The notes: a model not told the origin generated them from the letters alone. 32,847 nt of DNA from JAPUDQ01 sp039916485 (GCA_039916485.1 JBDSLH010000017.1:1-32847), one strand, 5' to 3'; counted from the first letter of the stretch, positions 7,951-13,866 are shown. Made by a program: numbers and translations.

Positions 7951-8631
7951 ATGATCGATAAACTTTTAGACACCATTGCCCCACACATCTGTTGCTATTG
8001 CGGACAACAAAACGCTATATTGTGTGAAGATTGTTATTTTAACATCATTGATGAGCCGTTTGCCCGCTGTATTGGGTGTTTGAGCCCAACGCTAACGAGT
8101 AATATTTGTAATAGTTGCAGGAATGATCTGTGTCTTGATAATGCCTGGGTAGTCGGTGATCGAACAGAGGCGCTTAAGGAACTAATTGATGCATATAAAT
8201 TTGAGCGAGTGAAACAAGCTGGCTATAGTATCGCTCGTCTGCTCAATGATCGATTACCGACCATGCCAGAGCAGACTACACTGTGCTATGTGCCCGATAT
8301 TGCGCTTCATAGACGCCAGCGAGGCTATGATCACATGGGCGAAATAGCGACCCACCTAGGTAAATTACGACGCATGACCGTTACTCCCCTGCTGATTCGT
8401 CAAACGCACGTTTCTCAAAGGGATTTGACGCGTACACAGCGGCTGAATAGCCAGGTCGGTGCATTTACTGTTCGTAAGGATCCGCCATCCACGGTCATTG
8501 TGCTCGACGATATCTATACAACTGGGGCAACTTTGCGTGCGGCCACGATAGCGCTAAAGGACTCGGGCGTCGAAACTATCTATGGGGCAATTGTCGCCAG
8601 GCAACCTCTCGACGAGAGACGCGACCTCTGA
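7951..8631 (+). CDS. comF: ComF family phosphoribosyltransferase-like protein
   Basis: A 226-residue ComF/GntX-type protein. The N-terminus has a zinc-finger-like set of CxxC pairs (C14/C17, C25/C28, C40/C43, C52/C55). The C-terminal half has a type I phosphoribosyltransferase fold with the PRPP loop VIVLDDIYTTGAT at about 182-194 and the Q-R-x-L-x-R-x-Q-R-L-N segment typical of ComF. In naturally competent bacteria ComF helps bring transforming single-stranded DNA into the cytoplasm; its enzymatic activity is unclear. The ATG at 7951 has only a distant AAGGA. Its TGA stop doubles as the extended -10 dinucleotide of the tRNA-Ser promoter that follows. Confidence 0.88.
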   Translation: MIDKLLDTIAPHICCYCGQQNAILCEDCYFNIIDEPFARCIGCLSPTLTSNICNSCRNDLCLDNAWVVGDRTEALKELIDAYKFERVKQAGYSIARLLNDRLPTMPEQTTLCYVPDIALHRRQRGYDHMGEIATHLGKLRRMTVTPLLIRQTHVSQRDLTRTQRLNSQVGAFTVRKDPPSTVIVLDDIYTTGATLRAATIALKDSGVETIYGAIVARQPLDERRDL

Positions 8632-8637
8632 TACAAT
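8629..8637 (+). promoter_or_regulatory. Extended -10 promoter of tRNA-Ser(TGA)
   Basis: TGATACAAT, in which TGA is the comF stop codon, lies 18 bp before the tRNA. The identical 9-mer recurs before the next tRNA-Ser, supporting it as a real promoter element. No good -35 is visible. Confidence 0.55.
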
Positions 8638-8655
8638 ACTCTACTGTATCGGCGT

Positions 8656-8743
8656 GGAGAGGTGACCGAGTGGTTGATGGTACCGGTCTTGAAAACCGGC
8701 GTGGGGCGACTCACCGAGAGTTCGAATCTCTCCCTCTCCGCCA
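8656..8743 (+). tRNA. tRNA-Ser(TGA)
   Basis: An 88-nt class II tRNA. Acceptor GGAGAGG pairs with CCTCTCC, the discriminator is G, and CCA is encoded. The anticodon stem CCGGT/ACCGG encloses loop CTTGAAA, giving anticodon TGA for UCN serine codons. A long variable arm and the T-loop TTCGAAT are present. Confidence 0.95.
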
Positions 8744-8747
8744 CGCG

Positions 8748-8756
8748 TGATACAAT
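8748..8756 (+). promoter_or_regulatory. Extended -10 promoter of tRNA-Ser(GCT)
   Basis: The same TGATACAAT nonamer as before tRNA-Ser(TGA), here 30 bp before the second tRNA-Ser, so the two tRNAs can be transcribed separately. Confidence 0.5.
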
Positions 8757-8786
8757 TGATCAGCCGATGTTTTAGACATCATTCAC

Positions 8787-8879
8787 GGAGGAGTACCCAA
8801 GTGGCTGAAGGGGCGGCTTTGCTAAAGCTGTAGGGGGGAGCAATCTCCCGCGAGAGTTCGAATCTCTCTTCCTCCGCCA
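8787..8879 (+). tRNA. tRNA-Ser(GCT), integration target
   Basis: A 93-nt class II tRNA. Acceptor GGAGGAG pairs with TTCCTCC (one G-U pair), discriminator G, encoded CCA. Anticodon loop TTGCTAA gives GCT for AGY serine codons. The last 10 nt plus AG are duplicated at 12731-12742, so this tRNA 3' end served as the bacterial attachment site of the element that follows. The tRNA is restored intact on integration. Confidence 0.95.
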
Positions 8880-10438
8880 AGAGAAACAGTGGAGTCATTT
8901 GACGCCAAAAGAAGCGTGTAAAACGGTTCTTGTAAGGTGTAAGACTCCACTTTTTCTTTGGAAAAACCAATGTTCGAAAATAAATTACGCAGTATTATAT
9001 CTTTTTGAACTAAATTAGCCTTTTTAAAACGTACGGCTAATGTATTAACTAAGTCGTTAAACTCTTGTGGGTTAATAGTACGTACCTCACTTTGGCGTAG
9101 TCGTTTCTCAAGATTCAAGCTGTCATTACTAACTTCTGATATTCTAACCATTATTGATGATATATCTTCCTCAGTCTGTTTAATTGCGGCTGAATCAGAC
9201 AATCTACCTAATGCACTTGTTTGGTCGCGCCTGGTGGCCTGTAGACGTTCTAGCGTTAAGTTATTACGCACTATCGCGGCACGTACAGACTTCTTATCGG
9301 TATCAGAAAGTTTTTTAGTTTCCTGTAGGTAATTTTTGTAAACGTCTTTCGTAAGTCTTTTAGTTACTTGTTCTAGGACAGAGTCCATACTGTTAGCCAT
9401 AACGCGCGCCCTTACATCACGCGGCTTCCTGCTACACATACTGTTGCGACATCTAAAATAGACGTAATATTTGCCGCCAGAACTCTTTGCGCGATATACA
9501 CTCATGGGCCGTTCATCAATACAGACAGTACAGTAAAGTAGGCCCCTAAATGGTAGAAAATTACTCTGTTTTTGTTCTCCTCGTTTTTGGTGTCGGCTTA
9601 TCTCTTGTACCTTATAAAAGGTTTCTTCATTTATCATGGGTTCAAAGGACACGGGAAGATTACGCAAGTCCGCTACTTGGTCTGCCTGTACTAGCACCCC
9701 ATAATAAAAAGGGTCGTTAAACATTTTACTTAGTACTGAGGGTGTTATCTTCATAGTCCTGTATGCTTTGTCGCGTTTGTAGTATTTTGAATAACTTTCG
9801 CTATTTAAATATTCGGCAATAATAGGTAACTTTTCACCGTCTGCGCGCATTTTCCACGCCATACATATCAATTCAAAGTTGACGCCGTCCTTTCTGTATA
9901 TACCTTCGTCATCACGCTTGTAACCATGTTTCGGTACACCACCAGACTTACCTTCCGTAAAGCTATGGCGCACTCCTCGCTTTACTTTAGTAGATAGGTC
10001 ATCTGAATAATGCTTTGCGAATACGAATAACATACCTAGTAGCATTTTCCCGTTAGCGTCATTTGAGAATTGATGTGACACAAAACGCAAATCTTGTAAT
10101 GTACTAGTATCTAAGAGGTAGATAATCTTACCTGATTCAACCGCATTTCTGGCTAATCTGTCGGGGTGCCAAGCAATTATGCCGTCAATCTCTCCACTCT
10201 TTACTTCTTTCAATAATTGCGTGAAGAGAGGGCGGTTATTAGGTGCTTTAGCAGACTTAGTTTCCCTTATAGGTGCGCCTAAAACTGTTAGACTAAGTCT
10301 TTCGGCAAGTTCTAAACATTCATTTTCCTGGTCATCGAGTGAACGCACTTGCTTCTCTGAGTCTTCAGATGACTTGCGTACGTATATTTTATAGCGTAGA
10401 GATGTGATGTCTATGCTATCTGTTGTGGACTCGTTCAT
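8822..10438 (-). CDS. Large serine recombinase (site-specific integrase)
   Basis: A 538-residue protein from ATG 10438. The N-terminal resolvase domain (about 15-155) shows YVRKSSEDS with likely nucleophile Ser23, a downstream SLDDQ, and IIAWHPDRLARN. A recombinase domain follows (about 165-285), then a zinc-ribbon (LLYCTVC and RCRNSMC) and a long coiled-coil region (about 350-480). This is the LSR/phiC31-type plan, which catalyses integration through a 5'-phosphoserine intermediate. The upstream GTG at 10462 is less likely: TATAAT lies 6 nt before ATG 10438, implying a leaderless mRNA. The last 19 codons read through the attachment core into antisense tRNA-Ser, so the present C-terminus (about 15 residues after Gly-Gly-Gly) comes from the host tRNA gene. 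Confidence 0.93.
   Translation of the reverse strand: MNESTTDSIDITSLRYKIYVRKSSEDSEKQVRSLDDQENECLELAERLSLTVLGAPIRETKSAKAPNNRPLFTQLLKEVKSGEIDGIIAWHPDRLARNAVESGKIIYLLDTSTLQDLRFVSHQFSNDANGKMLLGMLFVFAKHYSDDLSTKVKRGVRHSFTEGKSGGVPKHGYKRDDEGIYRKDGVNFELICMAWKMRADGEKLPIIAEYLNSESYSKYYKRDKAYRTMKITPSVLSKMFNDPFYYGVLVQADQVADLRNLPVSFEPMINEETFYKVQEISRHQKRGEQKQSNFLPFRGLLYCTVCIDERPMSVYRAKSSGGKYYVYFRCRNSMCSRKPRDVRARVMANSMDSVLEQVTKRLTKDVYKNYLQETKKLSDTDKKSVRAAIVRNNLTLERLQATRRDQTSALGRLSDSAAIKQTEEDISSIMVRISEVSNDSLNLEKRLRQSEVRTINPQEFNDLVNTLAVRFKKANLVQKDIILRNLFSNIGFSKEKVESYTLQEPFYTLLLASNDSTVSLGGGREIRTLAGDCSPLQL
8870..8881. repeat. attL core of the element
   Basis: Left copy of TCCTCCGCCAAG. It overlaps the tRNA-Ser(GCT) acceptor end and, on the other strand, codes for Leu-Gly-Gly-Gly of the recombinase. 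Confidence 0.8.
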
Positions 10439-10444
10439 ATAGAT

Positions 10445-10450
10445 ATTATA
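10445..10450 (-). promoter_or_regulatory. Leaderless promoter -10 of the recombinase gene
   Basis: Reading leftwards, TATAAT (10450-10445) ends 6 nt before ATG 10438, so the start point would coincide with the start codon. The -35 region is poor (ACTTCA at 17 bp). It is divergent from the structured-RNA promoter about 75 bp away. Confidence 0.5.
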
Positions 10451-10525
10451 GTTCAAAAACACATTACTGAAGTTATTATATTTAACCAGCTAATCTTTCT
10501 CTTTACATTTTTCGAACTCAGTTTG

Positions 10526-10554
10526 TTTAGATAATGGCTGGTTCGCGATATAAT
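10526..10554 (+). promoter_or_regulatory. Promoter of the structured RNA
   Basis: TTTAGA (10526-10531), a 17-bp spacer and consensus TATAAT (10549-10554). The expected start point, 7 nt after the -10, is 10561, exactly the first base of the RNA's closing stem. Confidence 0.7.
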
Positions 10555-10560
10555 CAAAGA

Positions 10561-10684
10561 GTCTAGGTTTAAACAGTAGAACGCACGAAGTGCGTGGTAT
10601 GCGCTAATAACGGGCAGCCACGTATAGATAGCAGGGTGCATACCCTTCTGTTTAAGCCTAGACAGCTAGTGGCTGTCCTTTTTT
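10561..10684 (+). ncRNA. Structured small RNA of the element, class unknown
   Basis: A transcript of about 120 nt is predicted from sequence alone. Its first 16 nt, GTCTAGGTTTAAACAG (10561-10576), pair with CTGTTTAAGCCTAGAC (10648-10663) through 15 Watson-Crick pairs and one G-U. Inside are a hairpin ACGCAC-GAA-GTGCGT (10581-10595) and a longer arm closed by GGTATGC (10596-10602) with GCATACC (10638-10644), extended by GCTA/TAGC. An intrinsic terminator follows at once and shares GAC with the closing stem. I cannot match it to a known family. It could be a free small RNA or a riboswitch-like leader for the PH-like gene starting 35 nt after the terminator; the overlap of closing stem and terminator leaves room for regulated termination. 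Confidence 0.7.
10661..10684 (+). terminator. Intrinsic terminator of the structured RNA
   Basis: GACAGC (10661-10666) and GCTGTC (10672-10677) enclose TAGTG and are followed by CTTTTTT. A competing pairing GTGGCT (10669-10674) with AGCCAC (10687-10692) would break this hairpin. Confidence 0.75.
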
Positions 10685-10718
10685 GTAGCCACAAATATTA
10701 ACTTAACTAGGAGTATTT

Positions 10719-10988
10719 ATGGCAAGATTAAACTTTGGATTATTTGGTTACAGGTTCAAAACTAAAGATGGGTTACTTACATATAAATCGGCTTATGGTA
10801 AGAGTGCTGTAGTGCGTATTTCTGATATCGATACAGTTACAACAGATACAGCAAAAGGTATGGGCAAAGCTAAATTAAAAATTATTGGCCGCGGTGCTAC
10901 ACTTGCAGAAATTACATTACCTAGGCCATGGGTAGAAAAAGCGCAAATGTTTATACTTAAACAACTACCAGAACGGAATAACCAGTAA
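10719..10988 (+). CDS. Small PH-like domain protein, unknown role
   Basis: An 89-residue soluble protein starting after a clear AGGAG at 7 nt spacing. The pattern of strands (FGYRFKTKDGLLTYKSAYGKSAVVRISDIDTVTTD, then KAKLKIIGRGATLAEITLP) ending in one amphipathic helix (PWVEKAQMFILKQLPE) looks like a single bacterial PH/GRAM-type fold. That is judged from pattern, not from a recognised family. There is no signal or membrane segment. It lies directly downstream of the structured RNA, whose promoter is the only obvious one, so expression may depend on read-through of that terminator. Confidence 0.6.
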   Translation: MARLNFGLFGYRFKTKDGLLTYKSAYGKSAVVRISDIDTVTTDTAKGMGKAKLKIIGRGATLAEITLPRPWVEKAQMFILKQLPERNNQ

Positions 10989-11085
10989 AAAACCAGTAAA
11001 GTATTTAGCTTGTGGTTGCTATCTGTCGGGCAATCATTTAGAGTAAAATCCATTATTCTTTGTGGTGATTTTCACATTGTGCTTA

Positions 11086-11094
11086 TGCTACAAT
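11086..11094 (+). promoter_or_regulatory. Extended -10 promoter of the toxin-antitoxin pair
   Basis: TGCTACAAT ends 22 nt before the antitoxin ATG, leaving room for the AAAGGG ribosome site. The -35 is weak, as expected for an extended -10 promoter. Confidence 0.45.
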
Positions 11095-11116
11095 TTAGAT
11101 GAAAGGGTTTATAGCT

Positions 11117-11554
11117 ATGAACATCAATGACGTATCAAAATGGTTTTTAACTAAGCAATCTATGACCAATAAAAAGGTTCAAAAATTGTGCTACTATTCT
11201 GTTGCCTGGGGACACGCATTAATGGGCAAATCTATTGTTGATGACTCAAAGTTTGAAGCCTGGGTACATGGCCCTGCTTCTCCTACACTCTATAAGACGT
11301 ATAAAAAGCACGGCTGGAATGATATTCCAAAAGAGTCTGCTGCACCTACCTTTGACAATGATGTTAAAGAACTTCTAGAAGCCGTATGGTTTACTTATGG
11401 AGATAAAGACGGTAATGAGTTAGAGGTACTCTCACACTCTGAATTACCATGGGTTGAAGCGCGCAAAGGCTTGCCTGCTACAGAAAACTCAAGTAATGAG
11501 ATTTCAGCAAAGACAATGTCTAGCTACTACAACTCTATTAAAACAGCAGAGTAA
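11117..11554 (+). CDS. Panacea-domain (DUF4065/SocA-like) antitoxin
   Basis: A 145-residue protein showing the DUF4065 signature: SKWFLTKQ near the start, QKLCYYSVAWGHAL (about 27-40), and FEAWVHGPASPTLYKTYKKHG (about 52-72). The E-A-W-x-x-G-P core is diagnostic. Panacea domains act as antitoxins for many unrelated toxins and occur in phages and mobile elements; SocA is an adaptor-like relative. ATG 11117 is preferred over ATG 11099 because AAAGGG lies 9 nt before it. The gene is followed after 9 bp by the small gene taken as its toxin. In this element the pair could stabilise the integrated state or act in phage defence. Confidence 0.85.
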   Translation: MNINDVSKWFLTKQSMTNKKVQKLCYYSVAWGHALMGKSIVDDSKFEAWVHGPASPTLYKTYKKHGWNDIPKESAAPTFDNDVKELLEAVWFTYGDKDGNELEVLSHSELPWVEARKGLPATENSSNEISAKTMSSYYNSIKTAE

Positions 11555-11563
11555 ACCAGCCTC

Positions 11564-11938
11564 GTGATTCATAAAAATTTAACAGCTAATAATACCTCTC
11601 AAATGGGTGCACTACCCCTTACGAGTAGAAATACCGTACCTTTTTACTTGTCAATTAATCACCAACTTGATAACAATTATGACTTTAAGCACAAGAAATT
11701 GAGTAAAGGTAAGCTGAGTGAATTTCATGCATTTATTGATAAAGCGGTTGGAAAATCAATATCTGATGTTGAGAAATTATATAAACGGCCAACCGACACA
11801 AATGATAAATATGGTGCAAGCAAAAAACAAATAATTCATTTTCGTGTAAGTAAAGAATTTAGAATACATGGATTTTATAATAATCAAGGTTATTTTGAAC
11901 TCTGCCGCCTCGACCCCAACCATAAAGTACACTCTTAG
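11564..11938 (+). CDS. Probable toxin partner of the Panacea antitoxin
   Basis: A protein of up to 124 residues beginning with GTG 11564; an internal ATG (MGALPLTSRN, residue 14) is an alternative start. The C-terminal half reads IIHFRVSKEFRIHGFYNNQGYF and ends LDPNHKVHS. A strand-rich core with R-x-x-G-F and a terminal D-P-N-H is a pattern I associate with small toxins encoded beside DUF4065 genes. I cannot name a catalytic family. Position 9 bp after the antitoxin on the same strand, with similar composition, supports a pair. It overlaps the convergent HTH gene by 4 bp. Confidence 0.6.
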   Translation: MIHKNLTANNTSQMGALPLTSRNTVPFYLSINHQLDNNYDFKHKKLSKGKLSEFHAFIDKAVGKSISDVEKLYKRPTDTNDKYGASKKQIIHFRVSKEFRIHGFYNNQGYFELCRLDPNHKVHS

Positions 11939-12345
11939 TTTGCGTATTCTAGTGCTTGGGCAATATGTCTGAGTTCGTTATCTGAAAGAGTAGATAAATT
12001 ACTTGGGGTTTTGTTCATTGGCGGAGGCATTATGTATGAAAGTGCCTTTTCTGTGCTACTAATAGTATTTATTAATTCTCTTGATGACATACCCTCTAGT
12101 TCTCTAGATAACAGTTCCGCACTAGCCTTTTCAATAATCGCTTGATAAATTAGTTTACGCTGTTCAATACTGTCTAGCGTGTCATCATTACGTCTATTGT
12201 GCTTGTTGGCCACGTCTTGTTGTCTGTCATGACATAGCTTCATAACAGTAGGCTTACTAACTTTTGTGATAGCAGCAATATTATCAAAGCTAAGTCCTGT
12301 AGAACGTAACTCAATGATTTTATTGCTATCATCAACACTAATCAT
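11935..12345 (-). CDS. HTH DNA-binding protein of the element
   Basis: A 136-residue protein with an N-terminal homeodomain/resolvase-like helix-turn-helix at about 8-38 (IIELRSTGLSFDNIAAITKVSKPTVMKL). A helical middle (60-100) and a C-terminal segment with conserved-looking NLSTLSDNELRHIAQALEYAN follow. This resembles small terminase-like or excisionase/regulator HTH proteins of mobile elements; I cannot choose between them. The ATG at 12345 lies 2 bp after the stop of the gene upstream, so it is the last gene of a three-gene leftward operon. Confidence 0.68.
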   Translation of the reverse strand: MISVDDSNKIIELRSTGLSFDNIAAITKVSKPTVMKLCHDRQQDVANKHNRRNDDTLDSIEQRKLIYQAIIEKASAELLSRELEGMSSRELINTISSTEKALSYIMPPPMNKTPSNLSTLSDNELRHIAQALEYAN

Positions 12346-12347
12346 GG

Positions 12348-12596
12348 CTAAGCTATATCAAACTCTCTAGTGATGACTGTGTTCAAACCATTCTTCCTTA
12401 GTGTTAATGTATGTACGCCTATTGGTTTATCAGTAGTACCGCTTGTTTGAAATGCTAGTATAATCTCTGTTCCGTCCTCATCAACCATACTTACCTGGTC
12501 TTCACCGTTTAGGTCTACTTCACCTAATGTATCTAAGAGTCCAATGATACTCTTTGTAGTCTGTATGCGTTTTTCTGTTATTGCTTTTGCGTTCAT
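12348..12596 (-). CDS. Small protein of the element operon, unknown function
   Basis: This 82-residue soluble protein has a helical N-terminus (MNAKAITEKRIQTTKSIIGLLDTL) and a strand-rich, acidic remainder with VDEDGTEIILAF and a terminal ITREFDIA. I do not recognise it. AAGGGGG precedes ATG 12596, which overlaps the stop of the preceding reading frame (ATGA), so it is translationally coupled to that frame. Through the in-frame attachment site, that frame is the recombinase itself when the element is circular. Confidence 0.62.
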   Translation of the reverse strand: MNAKAITEKRIQTTKSIIGLLDTLGEVDLNGEDQVSMVDEDGTEIILAFQTSGTTDKPIGVHTLTLRKNGLNTVITREFDIA

Positions 12597-12685
12597 ATAA
12601 CCCCCTTTTCTGTTTTAAAACCATATTCAATGCTGCCACTAATTATAGTCGATAACATGGCCTTAAACTGCCTAAGTCCTTGCAT
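12593..12685 (-). CDS. Orphan C-terminal tail of the recombinase, right side of attR
   Basis: The open frame entering from the attachment core (12742) runs 45 codons past Leu-Gly-Gly-Gly to TGA at 12593. It contains an ATG at 12685 with GAGGAAG just upstream, giving a 30-residue product (MQGLRQFKAMLSTIISG, ending EKGVI) in the integrated state. The frame relative to the core is identical to that of the recombinase at the left core. In a circular element, recombinase residues up to Gly-Gly-Gly would therefore continue into this segment. It is best read as the true 3' end of the recombinase gene, separated by integration. Its 4-bp overlap with the next gene supports that it is translated. Confidence 0.55.
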   Translation of the reverse strand: MQGLRQFKAMLSTIISGSIEYGFKTEKGVI

Positions 12686-12730
12686 TACTTCCTCAAGACT
12701 AATAACCCTGCGTTCAATTAGAGTTTCTAC

Positions 12731-12742
12731 TCCTCCGCCAAG
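12731..12742. repeat. attR core of the element
   Basis: Right copy of TCCTCCGCCAAG, identical to the tRNA-Ser(GCT) end plus AG. The hairpin that originally followed the tRNA begins inside it. Confidence 0.8.
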
Positions 12743-12775
12743 TAATGACCGGTCGTAAGGCCGGTTTTTACTTGG
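12738..12775. terminator. Displaced tRNA-Ser hairpin/terminator
   Basis: CCAAGTAA (12738-12745) pairs with TTACTTGG (12768-12775), and inside it ACCGG (12748-12752) pairs with CCGGT (12761-12765), followed by a T run. Before integration this structure lay directly behind tRNA-Ser(GCT), starting in its CCA, and is a plausible tRNA terminator. Confidence 0.55.
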
Positions 12776-12912
12776 CTGAATATGAACGATACGAGAACTC
12801 GTCCTTTTGCAAAGCAAAAGAGAGTTCGGTGCAGCGCAGAAAAGAAAGCACGGAGTATTTTCTTTTCAAGCAAACGGAAGAGCGAGCGAAGCGAGTGATA
12901 TCTCTCTTCCTC
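12743..12912. repeat. tRNA-Ser(GCT)-tail repeat region with split T-arm copy
   Basis: Noncoding. It holds the hairpin above, a CTTTTGC-AAA-GCAAAAG hairpin, then AGAGTTCG (12821-12828), identical to the T-arm 5' half of tRNA-Ser(GCT). After a 71-nt insert (12829-12899) comes ATCTCTCTTCCTC (12900-12912), identical to 13 nt of the tRNA's T-arm 3' half and acceptor (8862-8874). The insert contains the perfect pairing GAAAAGAAA/TTTCTTTTC. The same architecture follows tRNA-Ser(CGA) at 16122-16281. Confidence 0.7.
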
Positions 12913-12947
12913 TAGGTCATTTTTAATTGTTCCTATTCCGCTAGTGA

Positions 12948-12953
12948 TATACT
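12948..12953 (+). promoter_or_regulatory. -10 box of the 12963 gene
   Basis: TATACT ends 9 nt before ATG 12963 and no ribosome site is present, so the mRNA is probably leaderless. The -35 is not convincing. Confidence 0.45.
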
Positions 12954-12962
12954 GAAACTAGT

Positions 12963-13535
12963 ATGAATCCGCAGCAACCAGAACAACCAGCGTGGAATCA
13001 GCCTTCTGCTGCTCAGCCTGTTGATGAGCAGCCTGAACAATTTAGCGAACAAGACGAGGAACAACAGGGTGAACCAATCCCGGTAATCACATGGGAAGCG
13101 TCAGAATCAATTCATCATGAAAAAGACCGATTATGGTTTATGGCGATTCTAGCCGGTGGTGCAATATTAGCCTTGATATCGATCTTTTTGATCCAATCTA
13201 TCACCTTTACCATACTGATCGTCGTCATGGTCATTGCGCTATTCGTCCTCGCCAAACGACCTCCTCGGGTGCTGCGCTATCAGCTCGACGACCGCGGGAT
13301 CACGATCAATGAGAAGTCGTATTCGTTTCACGATTTTAAAGCCTTTGGTGTCGTCCAAGACGGTCCATTCTACTACGTATCACTGATCCCACTTAAGCGC
13401 TTTATGCCTGGCATAGACGTATACTTCCCAGAAGAATATGGCGAAGATATTGTTGATATCCTCGGTGAGTTTATCCCGATGAAGACAATTGAACACGACT
13501 TTTTAGATAAAATTACGAAACAACTTCGCTTCTAG
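12963..13535 (+). CDS. Two-helix membrane protein, unknown function
   Basis: A 190-residue protein. Residues 1-45 are Gln/Glu/Pro-rich and disordered; two adjacent helices lie at about 59-77 and 79-97 (FMAILAGGAILALISIFLI, then ITFTILIVVMVIALFVLA). A cytoplasmic strand-rich domain of about 90 residues follows (VLRYQLDDRGITINEKSYSF, PLKRFMPGIDVYFPEEY). The helical hairpin plus beta-rich domain resembles small PH-like membrane proteins (DUF5673-type) common in CPR genomes; I am not certain of the family. It starts without a ribosome site, 9 nt after a -10 box. It is the first host gene beyond the integrated element. Confidence 0.75.
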   Translation: MNPQQPEQPAWNQPSAAQPVDEQPEQFSEQDEEQQGEPIPVITWEASESIHHEKDRLWFMAILAGGAILALISIFLIQSITFTILIVVMVIALFVLAKRPPRVLRYQLDDRGITINEKSYSFHDFKAFGVVQDGPFYYVSLIPLKRFMPGIDVYFPEEYGEDIVDILGEFIPMKTIEHDFLDKITKQLRF

Positions 13536-13538
13536 CGG

Positions 13539-13567
13539 TTGTCGGGTCTGCAAAATTTTGCTATAAT
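13539..13567 (+). promoter_or_regulatory. Strong promoter upstream of tRNA-Arg
   Basis: TTGTCG (13539-13544), a 17-bp spacer and TATAAT (13562-13567) with the extended TG. The transcript would start near 13574 and run about 208 nt before tRNA-Arg. That leader has several hairpins (TTCTTG/CAAGAA, AGAAAG/CTTTCT, CTGAAA/TTTCAG, TAAGA/TCTTA) and the tRNA-like unit below. Confidence 0.6.
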
Positions 13568-13699
13568 CACCTCTGTTCTTGCGCTCCGGCCAAGAAAGCA
13601 CTTTCTATTTTAAAACAGTGATTTTTGGCTGAAAGTACATGTATTTTCAGTTGATGTTACTGATGTAGGCGTCATAAGATTTTCTTACGGCGTCAACGC

Positions 13700-13776
13700 G
13701 CACCCGTAGCTCTGCTGCCAAGGCGAAGCCGTTTAGAAATATTCAGCGTCGCTTTAGCTAGTTGAGCGAGGGGTGC
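13700..13776 (+). pseudogene. tRNA-Arg-like unit, degenerate copy
   Basis: Exactly 77 nt long, like the tRNA-Arg that starts 5 nt later. It opens with GCACCCGTAGCTC and matches the first 18 nt of the tRNA with one change. It closes with GGGTGC, which pairs with its own GCACCC. The middle and T-arm are unrelated and the T-loop motif TTCGAAT is absent, so it is not a functional tRNA. The preserved pairing ends could mean a decayed duplicate or a maintained tRNA-like structure. Confidence 0.5.
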
Positions 13777-13781
13777 AATAA

Positions 13782-13858
13782 GCACCCGTAGCTCAGCTGG
13801 ATAGAGCGTCTGTTTGCGGTACAGGAGGTCACACGTTCGAATCGTGTCGGGTGTACCA
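13782..13858 (+). tRNA. tRNA-Arg(GCG)
   Basis: A 77-nt tRNA. Acceptor GCACCCG pairs with CGGGTGT, discriminator A, encoded CCA. The D-arm GCTCAGCTGGATAGAGC has the A20 typical of tRNA-Arg, and the T-arm carries CACGTTCGAATCGTG. The anticodon stem TCTGT/ACAGG encloses TTGCGGT, giving anticodon GCG for CGC/CGU. Most bacteria read these codons with an inosine-modified ACG tRNA. Confidence 0.92.
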
Positions 13859-13866
13859 TATAAAAG

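Larger units (their letters stand above)
8870..12742. mobile_element. Integrated element at tRNA-Ser(GCT), serine-recombinase type
   Basis: The segment is bounded by the 12-bp direct repeat TCCTCCGCCAAG at 8870-8881 and 12731-12742. The left copy is the tRNA-Ser 3' end. It carries a large serine recombinase immediately inside the left end, a structured RNA, a PH-like gene, a Panacea antitoxin/toxin pair and a leftward three-gene operon. Base composition is visibly more AT-rich than the flanking housekeeping genes. No replication, capsid or conjugation genes are visible, so it is a small integrative element or satellite that would depend on other functions for spread. Confidence 0.82.

Noticed and set aside
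8779..8970. A 63-codon minus-strand open frame over tRNA-Ser(GCT)
   Set aside because: It reads antisense through the tRNA and overlaps the recombinase 3' end in another frame.
10453..10641. A 62-codon minus-strand open frame
   Set aside because: It is antisense to the structured RNA, has no ribosome site and overlaps the recombinase promoter; RNA structure explains the sequence better.
12686..12817. TTG-started extension of the small frame upstream of 12596 beyond the attR core
   Set aside because: It runs through the tRNA hairpin and repeat region. Its openness beyond the core reflects juxtaposition by integration, so I do not call the part upstream of 12742 coding.
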